Assembly: GCA_031376885.1 (NCBI GenBank)
Contig: JANMEL010000263.1
Location: forward strand, 1-64,000
DNA length: 64,000 bases
Reading direction: 5' to 3'
DNA from: Chamaesiphon sp031376885
Lineage (GTDB): Bacteria > Cyanobacteriota > Cyanobacteriia > Cyanobacteriales > Chamaesiphonaceae
Below the pieces are notes generated by a model. It was not told where the DNA came from, did no database searches, and worked only from the letters and a program-made list of their open reading frames with translations. The first letter of the stretch is position 1. Each line of letters opens with the position of its first letter. The position numbers and the translations under genes are program-made. Of this stretch, positions 34,804 through 47,800 are shown piece after piece.

Positions 34804-35334
34804 ATGTTGCGATTGTGTTTGGATCTAAACATTTGGGTTGCTGCTCTACTCGCAGATCGAAAAGGGCGAGTTAATACAGGTTCTCAGTATCTGGTTGAAA
34901 TCGTCAGGAATGGCTCTTCTTCCGTCGGTGCAGTCAACCTTATTATTTCATTGGGAATGCTCGATGAACTGAAATCGGTAATTGTCGAGCATTTAGGATT
35001 GAGCATCGAAATAGCCGATGCGTATGTATCGGCGATCGAAGAGTATGCAAAACTGGGGGCACAATTAACATTAGGCGGAACTGGGGTAATTGGGTTGAGA
35101 GATATAGAAGACGCTCATGTATTAGAAACAGCAATTGCTGGTAGAGCCGATTTTCTAGTCACAGCTAATTTCAAAGATTTTATCGTCGATCGAGATACTA
35201 AAATAGAGATTCCAGATCGTCACGCTATTTACTATTCATCAGCCCACAGCCTCCAAATCGTCCATCCATATCTAATGCTAGAGTGGATTAGATATGGAGA
35301 TCTGCCCAAAATATCACCCCAATATTCTCTCTAA
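34804..35334 (+). CDS. PIN-domain toxin
   Basis: 176 aa. The PIN core has Asp7 (LCLDLNIWVAALL), Glu (MLDELKSVI), Asp (LRDIEDAHVL) and the RADFLVTANFKDFIVD terminal strand. Its layout matches the COG1569-like PIN toxins. One base separates it from the ribbon-helix-helix antitoxin. Its TAA stop is also the first base triplet of a short inverted-repeat element (35332-35458). The frame is intact. Confidence 0.78.
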   Translation: MLRLCLDLNIWVAALLADRKGRVNTGSQYLVEIVRNGSSSVGAVNLIISLGMLDELKSVIVEHLGLSIEIADAYVSAIEEYAKLGAQLTLGGTGVIGLRDIEDAHVLETAIAGRADFLVTANFKDFIVDRDTKIEIPDRHAIYYSSAHSLQIVHPYLMLEWIRYGDLPKISPQYSL

Positions 35335-35458
35335 GCTGTCAAACATCTAAATTGCACATTCGATTCCGCTCAAACTATTTTGTTGAGCGGAGTCGTTGGC
35401 GAAGCCTTTCCCTTGGAAATAACCAACGGCGGATGTACTTTAAATGTCGAACAGCTTA
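35332..35458. repeat. MITE-like element with ~27-bp imperfect terminal inverted repeats
   Basis: 35332-35358 (TAAGCTGTCAAACATCTAAA...) is an imperfect inverted repeat of 35433-35458. Between them a TCCGCTCAA...TTGAGCGGA stem (9 bp) can fold. It has no coding capacity. Size and structure are those of a small non-autonomous element, but no transposase or target duplication is visible. Confidence 0.5.
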
Positions 35459-35473
35459 GTTCTAAGTTTAACC

Positions 35474-35808
35474 TCTGGGAAATCGCGACCATTTATTTTC
35501 ATTTACCAATACCCTTGAACTGACTATTTTCTCATGTGTGGGATGTTCGATCGAACCGCCATAAGTAAATTTGACTTGACGATCTAGATCTGGCTTCTTA
35601 TTCTGAAACCAGACAACAGCAGAAGAAACCAAAGCACGATCAAATTGAGTATCTTTGGGATCGAATCGATGAATTTGCAACAGGCTTACTTCATTCAGTA
35701 GATATTCCTTAACAGCTCCACGATAATTTACATCCATAAATTCACTCGGTATCAACCATCCTGAAATAGCATTCGATCGCATCCAAGGATGAGATAACGC
35801 GATAAAAT
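35474..35808 (-). pseudogene. Internal fragment of a second methylase gene copy
   Basis: About 335 bases align with 29476-29809 of the intact methylase at ~85% identity, in the same orientation and without large gaps. It covers roughly residues 172-284. The peptide is FIALSHPWMRSNAISGWLIPSEFMDVNY...KKPDLDRQVKFTYGGSIEHPTHEKIVSSRVLVNENKWSRFP. SAM-binding motif I, catalytic motif IV (NPPY) and recognition domain are all missing, so it is non-functional. Confidence 0.9.
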
Positions 35809-35873
35809 AAATGAGTCTAAATCTGTCGTGAAAGTTGAAGTGCGGAACGTGGGTTATACATTTCCAACAACCT

Positions 35874-38800
35874 CTAAGCAACGACATTAAAGTCAGCAGC
35901 AGTTAGAGCCAAACCAGCAGTTAGTTGGACAAATTGACCGCCATTAGTGCCAAAACCCGCAGTAGCTGCATTATTAATAGCTCCATCGGCATTGTAGAAT
36001 AACTTACCATTAGCACTGTTGTAGACGATCGTACCAGCCGCAGTTGCAGCAGCAAGATCCGTGGTGACAGAGCTAAAATTGGTGGCGAGTAATGGAGTGC
36101 CAGCCGTAGTTGTGAGGGCAGTAAAATAAGATTTACTCAACTGCACTTTGTCTAATTCAACCTTGTTGAAATCAGTAATGGTATCAACGCCCATAGCCGT
36201 GAGTAAATTCAATAACGGGCTACCATCAAAAGCAAAGGTATCGCTCCCAGTGCCACCAGTGAGAGTATCATTACCAGCAGCACCATTAATGACGTTATTA
36301 CCCACACCACCATTGATGATGTTATTGGTACTATTTCCATTACCATTGACTGAGCCAACTAAATTGAGATTTTCGACATTCACAACCAGAGAGTAGTTGT
36401 TAATCGAGCTAATGACGGTATCTGTACCTGAAGTGGCTGCTTCGGTGACGATATCGCCGATGCTATCGATGATATAGGTATCGTTACCTGCGCCACCAAT
36501 GAGGTTGTCATTACCTGCACCACCATTGAGAGTATCGTTGCCGTTATAGCCGTATAAGGTGTTGTTGAGGCTATTTCCAGTCAGAGTGTTAGAGGCATTA
36601 CCCGCGCCTTGCAGATTTTCGATGCCAATCAAGGTATCGCCTGCTGCTTCACCAGTATTGTTAGCGGCATTAGACAAGTCAACGATGACAGCAGTAGTCG
36701 AGTAATAATAACTCGCTAAATCAATGCCATCGCCACCGTCGATAACATCGCTACCTGCACCACCAAAGAGAACATCGTTACCAGCAGCACCAATGAGGGT
36801 GTCATTGCCTAATCCACCGATGAGGGTGTTATTGGCAATAGATCCCGTAATGCTATCGTTTCCACTACCCCCAGTGACATTTTCTAGTTGAGTTACGCTC
36901 AAGACTAAGTTGTTGTTGATAGTTTGGGCGGTGGTAAGCGATAGATCGATTTTAATGGCAGTGTTGCCGCTAAACTCGATTCTGTCTGTACCACCAGTAG
37001 TAGCTTCGTCAATGATATCGATACCTTGAAGACGATCGATATTAAATTTGTAGGTATCATCGCCTAATCCCCCGCTGAGACTATCGTTACCACTATTGCC
37101 ATCGAGAATATCGTTACCTGCACCACCGGAAAGGATATTATCGCCGAAGTTACCTAGCAGATAGTTGTCTTTGATATTTCCGGTAGCATTGAGATCGTGT
37201 AATCCTGATAGGCTGAGATTTTCTATTTCGGTGAGGGCAGTTAGATCGTAGTTGGTGCTGGTAACGATCGTATCAATACCCCCAGCGGCTAATTCGGTAA
37301 TCGTGTCGATGACGTTATCGGTGTAATAGGTATCATTCCCTAAGCCACCAATTAAGATATTGTTGCCGCCACCACCGACGAGGGTATCGTTGCCATCACT
37401 TGCTGTGAGGGTATTGTTGCCCAGATTACCAATCAGGAGATTATTGGCAGCATTACCCGTAGCGGTGAGGTTTCCGGTGCCTGTGAGCGTCAGATTCTCG
37501 ATATTGGTTAAACTGGCGAGGGTGAAGGCGACGCTAGAAACGATTGTATCAGTACCTTTGTTTAGCTGCTCGACGATCGAGTCGGTAATGGTATCGACGA
37601 TGTAAGTATCGTTGCCCGCTCCGCCTGTGAGGGTGTCTACTCCCCCACCACCATCGAGGATAGTATTACCTGTAAATGTGGTGGCATCGATCGAGTTATT
37701 GGTGATGCCGCCAGTTAGTTGAACTATTTCGATACCCAGGAGTGTATCTGTACCATTTCCGGTGAGGGTGGTATTGGTGAGGATAAAGTTGACATTCCCT
37801 GATTCGACTAGGGTATCGATACCATCGCCACCATTGAGAGTATCATTACCTAGTCCGCCTGTGAGTCGATCGTTGCCCAATCCGCTGAGGATGGTATCGT
37901 TACCATCGCCACCATTGAGAATGACATCGCCTAATGTAAATCCAGTGGTGTTGAGTTGGTTGTTGCCGATACCGCCTGTGAGTTGTGCCTGCTCGATACT
38001 GATGAGTGTATCTGTGCCATTTCCGGTGAGGCTAGTATTGGTGAGGATGAAGTTCACATCGCCAGATTCGACGACGGTATCTACCCCTGCTTTACCATCG
38101 AGGGTATCGTTGCCCAATCCGCCTGTAAGTTGGTTATTGGCGATATTCCCGTGGATTTGATTGGCGTTGATATTTCCCGTTGCATTTAGGTTTTCTGAGC
38201 CGAGGAGGGTGAGATTTTCGACGTTGGCAAGGCTAGCTAGGCTGAGGCTGAGGCTAACTGTAGATAGAATTGTATCTGTGCCCGCAGTGGCTGATTCGAT
38301 AATTCCATCGCTGATGCTATCGATGATGTAAGTATCGTTACCCAATCCACCTGTCATGGTGTCATTTCCGATGCCACCATCGAGGTTATCGTTACCGCTA
38401 CCACCGAGTAGTCGATCGTTTCCACCAGCTCCATTGAGGGTGACATCTCCCAGGGTGAAGGCAGCCGCCGAGATGACATTCGCACCATCATTACCTGTGA
38501 GGGTGGCTTGCTCGATGCCGCTGAGGGTATCGGTAGTGGTGACTGCACCAGTACCATTGGTGAGCAGAGTCGTATTGGTGAGTGTCAAATCGGCAATGGT
38601 GGATTCGACGATGCGATCGATTCCCAATCCGCCAGTTAGAGTATCATTCCCCGCGCCACCTGTGAGGAAATCGTTCCCATTTCCACCATCTAAGCTATCG
38701 TTGCCAGTACCACCAATTAAGGTATCGTTGCCATCTCCACCAGTTAAGATGGCTGTGCCTGTAAAGATGCCCGCATCGAGAATATTGTTATCGGTAGAAC

Positions 38801-41800
38801 CAGTTAATTCGGCTCGTTCGATCGATTCTAAATTATCTTCTTCGAGAATAACAATTTGCTCGTTTGTGAGATTGAAATTGATTAATTGAGTATCTGTCAA
38901 CATTAAGTTAGCAGTTCTTAATTCTTTGAGCGTATCAATTCCATCACCGCCAGAAATCGAGTCTTTGCCTAAACCACCTGTGAGGGTATCGATACCAAGT
39001 CCACCTTTGAGAGTGTCATTACCAGCACCACCTTCGAGGATGTTATTACCATTGTTGCCAATCAGGATATTGTTTTTACTATTTCCAATTCCTTTAGTAT
39101 TGCCCACTCCAGTGAGGAATAGATTGTTAATCACATCGGTTTCTAGGAGTGTGCGATCGACAGCAGATTTGATTGTATCTTTAATTGTCACTGTCGCAGT
39201 TCCGACTCCAATTTTGGCATTAATACTAGGGGTAGATAAGGTGACACCAAAGGTTTCATCACTTTCTGCCAACGCATCGGTCAAAATTGGAATGCTGATG
39301 GTTTTAACTGTTTCTCCGGCGAGGAATGTGACTGAAGTAATTGCCGCCGCCGTATAATCTAACCCTGCTGTGGCGGTACCATTTGCGGTGCTATATTGCA
39401 CCGTTGTACTAGCGGTGAGATTGGGTTTGTTGAGGATGATTGTTACCACTGCTTGACTGGTGGTATCTCCTTCCACGACGGTGATATTTTCGATGCTAAA
39501 ACTAGGGAGATTATCGGCTACCACTAGATTGAGGACAAAATTTCCAGTTGTGGGTACGGGAGTTCCAGCACTATCAACCGCTCTGGCACCATCAACGGCG
39601 ATCGCGTATCTTTGACCCAGAATAGCATCAAACGTAATCGAACTATTTTGCCCTTCACCCGAATCATCATCGCTCTTGACGGAGGTTAAGGCATTGACAA
39701 CGGTACCTTGATATACACCGAGTACGGTATCAAATTGACTACCATTAGTAGAAAGTGTCACCTTCCCTGTAGCTGTAGCAGTCCAGAAGTACCAAACGGA
39801 ATTACGAGTATTGTCATCGAGGATTCCGGCTTCGCCAACTTCTCCCGTGGCGAGACGGTTGGAACCCGATACAGTCCAATTCGCACCAGTCATGATGGTG
39901 CCCTGAGCAAAGTTATTATTAATCGGCGTATCGTCGTTTTGAATCGTGGTGGTGATGGGCTGGGTGGTATTGATGGTGTACCCAGTGCCAGCAGCGAGAG
40001 TGAGAACGATCGATTCGTCTAGCTCGGCAGTAGTATCGCCCACTGGGGTAAGAGTCAGTGTCGCTTTGCTAGCACCAGCAGCAAACGTAATCGTACCAGT
40101 CGTACCTACATAGGTTGCCGCCCCAGATTGAGTATAGTCGGTGGTAATTTGGGCGGTGCCACTGATGGTAAAGTTGGTCGTCAGCGCGGCTGTAGTCGAA
40201 CCAGTGCGGGTAAACTCATATACGATTCGATCGGTACCTTTGAGCGGTTGTACGCCATTTTCGAGTACAGTCAGCTCGTTAGTATTCGTCAATGTACCAG
40301 CAACATCGCGCTTCTGTGAGTAAGCTCGGAGCGAAATTTGAGGTGTTTGGGTAAATTGGAGCGTCAAGGGTTTGACAATTGGTGCGGCTGGGGCACTGCT
40401 ACTGTAATCGCCTTCTACTGGAACGACACGGAATAGTACCTGTTGTTGGGCTAATCCTGTAGAGGGGAGTTTAAATTCACTGATTAAAGTTCCGGTTGCA
40501 CCTGTAGCCAAAGCTAGCCCTGTCGCAGTCGAAACAGTTTCCAGCAGGATGTCGGCATTATCCAAAACAGTGTCGTTGGATAGATAAGCTAGAGTTTTCC
40601 AGCCTGTTTTGGCGATACCCAAACCGTTATTTTTGACGGTAGCTGTTACCTGAATCGTTCCTCCAGCGGCACCTTGAAGCGGTGAGGTAATCGTTTGCAG
40701 ACTCAAGTCACCAAACTGAGTCGGCGTGACATTAATCTTGCGGACGATCGTATTATTGAACAGATTTGCTTCATTTGCCTGGATCGATGTACCAGGTAAT
40801 GGCGGTAAATCCGTACTCAGGAATAGATATTGAGTGCCACTGACATTATACGGAATGGTAATCGACTGACTCAGGTTCTGAGTTTGCCCTGGGGTGGGGA
40901 GACTGTGCCAATTCACGCCCAAGATGCGATCGTCCGCACTGAGTTTATCATCATTGGACAGATAGAAATAAGTTCGGTAGGCATCATTACTACTACCACC
41001 CAAGCCGATATTTTTGACAGTCCATGCCACATCTAAGCTTTGAGCTTGAGCGACGGTATTCGGGCTAGAGATTTGACCGATTTCTAGATCTGGGAGCAGG
41101 ATCACCCCATCATTAGTTTCGCTATTGATGGTGATTTTGGCTTTGTCTTGGTTGACGATCGTATAACCATTGACTGGATTTTGGAGCGACACAGTGAAGG
41201 TTTCTGGGGCTTCTGCGCGGTTATCGCCTTGGATCGCTAGATTAATCGTTTGAGTAGTTTGACCAGCCGCGAAGACCAATTTACCGACGATCGGTTGGAA
41301 ATCATTGTTGGGGGTCGCTGTGTCGGTGGTGCCAGCATAGACACTATACTCAACGGTGATTTCTTTGAGACTCGCGACAGATAATGTCACCGTGAGGGGG
41401 ACGACTTTTTGACCGCTATCGCCTTCGACGATCGCCAGTGTCGGAGTTGTAAAGGCGATGGTAGGTAGAATATTAAAGGTTTGAAGCGGCGCGGCGGCAG
41501 CAGCAGCACCAACAGCACCAACAGCACCAGCGGTAATAGCGGGGTTAGAGAGGCGACCACCACCATCTATAGCGCGAACCTCCCAAGTGTATGCACCCCC
41601 TGCAAGTCCCTGAATCGTCCAACTACGGCTACCATCAGCTTCTAATTTGCCTTTGCCGATATTCCCAACTATGCCATCGGTAGCGGTAGTAGCGAGAATA
41701 TTTTTCCCAGCGGCATCCTTAACTACCAGTTGATAATTCAAGCCGAGTGTGGGTGTCTCCGCATCGCTGGCACCACTCCATTTGAGCGTCACGCTAGTGC

Positions 41801-44800
41801 CATTAATTAGGGCTTGGAATCCGGTGGGAGCTGTTGGTGCGGTATTTGGGCTAACGTCGTTGCGGAGAACTTGAGTAATACCAGCACCATTGACGGAGAG
41901 GAAAAGATCGAGATCGCCGTCGCCATCATTATCGGCTTGGGTGATGGTATTGTATGTCGAGCTGAGGGGGATTTGGTCGAAATATTTTTCAAATCCGGTA
42001 GCTGTGCCCCGATAGAGGGTAACTTGTGCGCCGAGAATGGCTATATCCAAACGCCCGTCGCGATCGTAATCACCAGTGACAATACTCGTACCCCCAGTGA
42101 GGGCTGGATTTTGGACGGTTGGAGCTTGGAGGGCAAAGGTACCCAGATTGTTTTTGTAGAAGCTGGTTTGGGCAGCAGTTGTCAGGAGTAGATCCAAATC
42201 TCCATCATTGTCATAATCTCCCCAAGTGGAGCGAGTCGCACTAGGCAAGGTGTTAGTAGTCGCCGCAAATACTCCGGCGGTATTTTTGTACAGAGTGCTA
42301 GCGGTAGCATTATTTAGCAGTAAATCCAAATCGCCATCACTGTCATAATCTGCCCAACTAGATTGAGTCGCACCAGGTAAAGCGGTGGTAGTCAGGGCAA
42401 ATACTCCGGCGGTATTTTTGTACAGAGTGCTAGCGGTAGCATTATTTAGCAGTAAATCCAAATCGCCATCATTGTCATAATCCGCCCAACTAGCTAGAGT
42501 CGCACCAGGAATAACGGCAGTATTTGCCGTGAATGTGCCGCCAACTGCTTGAGTGAAAATACTCGTCTTCGTCGCACTAGTGAGGAGAATATCGAGTAAA
42601 CCATCATTGTTGTAATCGCCCCAGCTTCCTTGAGTTGAAATGGGTAATACAGTGGAGATCGCATTATATACACCACTCTGATTTTGATTAATCCGACTTC
42701 CTGTAGTGTCGATCGACAATACATCCAAGTCACCATCGCGATCGTAATCTGCCCAAACTCCCCCAGGGATACTATCATTATCTAAGTTGGTGACGGCAAA
42801 ATCACTAGGATTCAAATTGTTGTATATAGGATCGGTACTCTGAGCGGCTCCAGTAATAATACTATAAGTCCGATTGCCGTCCGATCGAGTATCATTAACC
42901 CCTGTCACCGTGACTATTTGCTCGACATTCCAATTGGCAGATGTGAAGGTGAGACTACTAACATTAGTGGTTCCTTCTGTCAATTCCGAACTTTGAATCG
43001 GAATAATCACATTCCCCGTCGGCTGACTATTGAGCAGCACAGAAAAGCGAGCTATACCCCCAGCTTCGGTAGTAACTGCTGTGCCGATCTGTGTAATTGT
43101 AATGCCAGTAGTCGGAATTACGGTAGTCGGAGTTCGATCGACCACAAACATGTCACCCAGATTATTCGTATCTCCCGCCACTAGATTAGAGCCAGCCGAG
43201 TTAAACGATACATATCGCCCATCCCCGCTGATATCTGCGCCACTGCTCAAACCATTCGACTGTACGCCATTAGTACTGTTGTTAGTGAGACGGGTAGTGG
43301 TGTTGGTAGTGCGATCGAATATGAAGATATCACTCGTACTATTAGTATCCCCCGCCACTAGATTAGTTGCACTGGAGCTAAAGGTGATATACCGCCCATC
43401 TGCACTGATCCGTGGATCGAAACTACTACCATTCGATTGTGTGCCATTACTCGCAACGCTGACACGAGTAGTAGTATTGGTAGTGCGATCGTGTACGAAT
43501 ATATCACTCGTACTATTAGTATCTCCTGCCACTAAATTGGAGGCATCAGATTCAAAGGTGACATATCGTCCATCCGCGCTAATACTCGGACTACTGCTGC
43601 CAAGAAAACCATTCGATTGTGTACCACCAGTCGCAACGCTGACACGGGTAGTGACTTGAGTAGTGCGATCGAGTACAAAGATATCCCAGAAAGCAGTATT
43701 AGTATCTCCTGCCACTAAATTGGAGGCATTGGAGTAAAAAGCAACATACCGCCCATCGGCACTGATACTTGGATCGCTACTACCACCATTACCTTGTTGG
43801 ATCCCACCAGTGGCAACGCTAGCAATGGTAGTGGTATTGGTAATGCGATCGAATACGAATATATCAGCGTTGCCATTAGCATCCCCCGCCACTAAATTAG
43901 TCGCACTGGAGCCAAAGGTAATGTACCGCCCATCTGCACTGATACTCGGATTAGTGCTGCCAAAAACACCATTAGACTGAGTACCATCACCAGCAAGGTT
44001 GACACGGGTGGTGGTGTTGGTAGTGCGATCGAATAGGAAGATATCAGCTTGTCCATTCGTATCACCCGCCACTAGATTAGTAGCATTGGAGCTAAAGGTA
44101 ATGTACCGCCCATCGGCACTGATACTCGGATTATTGCTAAACCCATTAGATTGAGTGCCACCAGTCGCAACGCTGACACGGGTAGTTGTGTTGGTAGTGC
44201 GATCGAACACAAATACATCAGATTGACCGTTATTATCACCCGTCACCAGATTCGTGGCACTGGAGGTAAAAGCGATATATCGCCCATCCGCGCTCAGGGT
44301 ATTACTTCCACCGTTGATAAAACCATTAGACTCTGCGCCACTCACACCAACACTGACACGAGTGATGACGGGATCTCGATTGTCTTGATTTACCAGGGTG
44401 AGATCGTTAACTGAGATGGCATTGTAGCTAGCATCTTCACTGGTGACAGTAGTTTGGATGGTGTAGGCGATATTTCCATCGGCGATATTATCGTCAACCC
44501 CTTGGATGGTGGCAGTTTGGGCGACATTCCAGTTATCGGGGGTGAATGTCAAACTAGGAACTGTCACTAGCCCTTCCGTCAGATCGGAACTAGTGAAGCT
44601 CAGAACTACATTTTTGGTCGGACGACTCTTGAGCAAGACTGTAAAACTCTTGGTGATGCCAGTTTCATCAGTGATGAGAGTTGTGGTTGGTGTAATCGTA
44701 ATGCCCGTGGGGACGATCGTAAACGGATTGGTAGTAAACGAACTTTCGGCAGAGAATGCCGAGCCGACAAAGCCCGCGCCGATCGACTGTACACTCCAAT

Positions 44801-47800
44801 AATGGGTAACGCCCTTGGCTAAATTGCTCATTACCAGGCTATTGTTGTACCCAACATTCCCCAATTCAGCGACGCTACGTTTGCCGAGACTATTTGCCAG
44901 CGGAGCGCGGATATCACCACCGCCCGATGTTGTCCCCATCCGCAGATTGTAGGAATATGGAGTACTACCGCCTGGAGTTACATCAGTCCATCCCAAGCTG
45001 ATTCCTGTGGGAACAACTAGAGTCTGAATACCGAGGGGCAGATTTGGCACTGGATTGGGGGTACCAGCAGGGGTAAACTTGTTGTAATAATTATTCCGAT
45101 AGATTTGAACAAAAGGTGTCCCAGTGGTGCCTAGCGTGCCCGTGACGAGCAAGTCCAAGTCGGTATCATTGTCATAGTCACCCCAAGCAACGGAGCCATT
45201 TTGTAGCCCTGGGATTAAAGCAGCTTCCGATTCAAATCGTTGTCCTGTAGTGCCCGTACTATTCGGGCCGAGGAAGACCTTGGTAAAGGCACCATCTGGC
45301 CCAACGCCAGTTATCGCCACATCCAAGACACCATCGGTATTAAAATTGCCCCAAGTGGCGGAACCATTCGTCACACCAGGTAAACCCAATCCGGCGGTAT
45401 TGAGGGTGTAGTCTCCATTTCCACCGCTGGCAAAGCTAGTTACCCAAACTTCGGCAGTTTCGAGATCGGGAGTGTAATTAAATTGGAGCGAAGAGTTTCC
45501 AGTCCCATTATCATCATTGAAAGCTACCTGTTGGAATCCCCCGTTTTGGTCTTTCTTGACGATTTGGAGGTAGGTATCAAAACTAGCAGTTAAAGTGAGA
45601 TCGATGGTTTCTTCTCGCTGACTATTTTTGACAAACTCCGTAATTCCATAAGCTTTATAGAATGCGCCAGGGCGAAGGGGATTTGCTTTGATTCCGGTGG
45701 CGGTATCAATACGTGCAACTAAGTTACCAGATTCAGATTTACCGAAGAATTCTTTGGTAAAGGCGATCGTATCAGTCGTACTATCATTTTTATAAACATA
45801 GGTACGATTTTCGCCAGTGATTAGTAAGTCGAGTTTTTTGTCTTTGTCATAATCTCCTAGAGCTACTGTTTCCGAACCATTAAGCTTGATGGGATTAGTA
45901 AGTCTGGATGTTTGCTCTAGCCAATTTTTGCCCTCGATATTTTGCCAGACTTCGACGCTCTTATTGATTTTTTCGATCGATAATTTGAACTCGCCGATCG
46001 CACCAGCCCGAAAGCTAGTCGCGCGAAGCTTTAATCCGGGTTGATAAGTGAAAGTGAGTCGAGAATTTAGCCCTTCCCCACTATCATCATCTTGCAGCAC
46101 AACACTATTGCTTTTACCAGAACTGATGACTTGGAGATAAGTATCAAATTTCCCAGACAGATTGACTTCATAAGATTGTCCGGCTACCAGTTGGATTCCG
46201 GCAACACCCAGATCGAAATCTTGATAATACTTACCAGTAGCATCTAGTGTCGATAATATAGATAATCCACTATTTCTGACAATCGGCACTGAAACTTGGG
46301 TTTTACCTGCGTTGATAAAATCGACAAATCCATCATTATTTAGATCGCCTAACGTGATTTTACCATCCGTAACTTGGCTCGTCTTGGTTAATGTTTGACC
46401 ATTGGCAAAGTAGAACTTAATTTCGTTCCCTTGACTAGTGACGATATCCAATTTGCCATCATTATCCAAGTCGCCCCAGATGGCTTGAATTCCTGCATTA
46501 AATTTCTGGTTTGATAAACCATTAATATTCTGCTCGACAAAATTATTCGTGAGACTATTGAAAGCCAGAACTTTGACTTGATACTTCTTCTCTGGCAGAT
46601 TGGTAGCCGAATTGACAAAGGTATTTACCCCAGTTGCCAATATATCTAGATAACCATCCCCATTATAATCTCCCCATAGGGCAGTATCAAAGCGTTCCAA
46701 TTGACCCAACTGAATCGTCGCCCCAAAAGCTTGGGAAAGATCGGTTTGATTAACTAATCCAGTATTCTTATAAACTGTCGCAACACCATTACCATAGTCA
46801 TCACTACCCACCAAGAAAAAGTCTAGATTGCCATCTCGATCGTAATCACCAAAACTAGCTGTACTAGTCCAACCCTTAGTTGTTTTGATGCCCAAATTTG
46901 TCTGAGATAGATTTAGAACTGGCGTTAACTTACTAGTCGTATTGAGAATTTCACTCGCCGTAACCTTTTGGGGTGATAGGAGTAAATTCTCAGGAATTGA
47001 TTGGAAAATCCCATTTCCGGTATCCCATTCGAGTTTAACCTTGGCATCACCAATTTTTTCGATATACTCTAGTCGGATATCGTATTCTTGATTTGCTGCT
47101 AAATTAACATTTTGCAAATCGGTTAGAACTTGGACATTATTAACAAATAACCGAGTCTTGGGAGTAGTCGCCCCTGTATCAGCCGCATCAGTAGTCAGTC
47201 GGAACTTATAATTCCCCGAACTCGTAGATTTAACCGCTCCTCGCCAAATCACCCCGAAGTTGTCGCTTTGATTTCCGAGCGGTAATGGAGCATTATTACC
47301 CCACTCAAAGTTAATATTGCGATCGATCTTAGTCAACACCGGATCGGTAAAATTCGTACCCTTATAATAGGTTGCTTCCAAACCAGCTACCCGAATCGTA
47401 TCAATCCTTCCGGTACCTGCTTGATTATTATTAAAATAATTAACAATCGTTACATCATCCTTAGCGTCAGCAATACCATCCTGATTAACATCAACAATCA
47501 GGTCATTATTCACCTGTGCCAAGCCAATTTTACCAGCAGTTAATCCACCCAGAGAAATCGGCGCATCAATACCCAGAATCAACGTATCAGCTATACCAAC
47601 TTCTTCAACAATGCGAGTTCCGGCGATCGATTGGCGCAACCAACCCTGTTTAGAATCAGTCTCTGCTCGTTGATAAAGTTCCCGATCTGCATCCAATCCA
47701 ACTGCGCGATATTTGTCCCATTGAACTAACCCATTCCAACGGGTAGGATCTGCCCACAGTCGGAATTGTTCCCAGGTAATATCCTGATTTTGACCATCAA

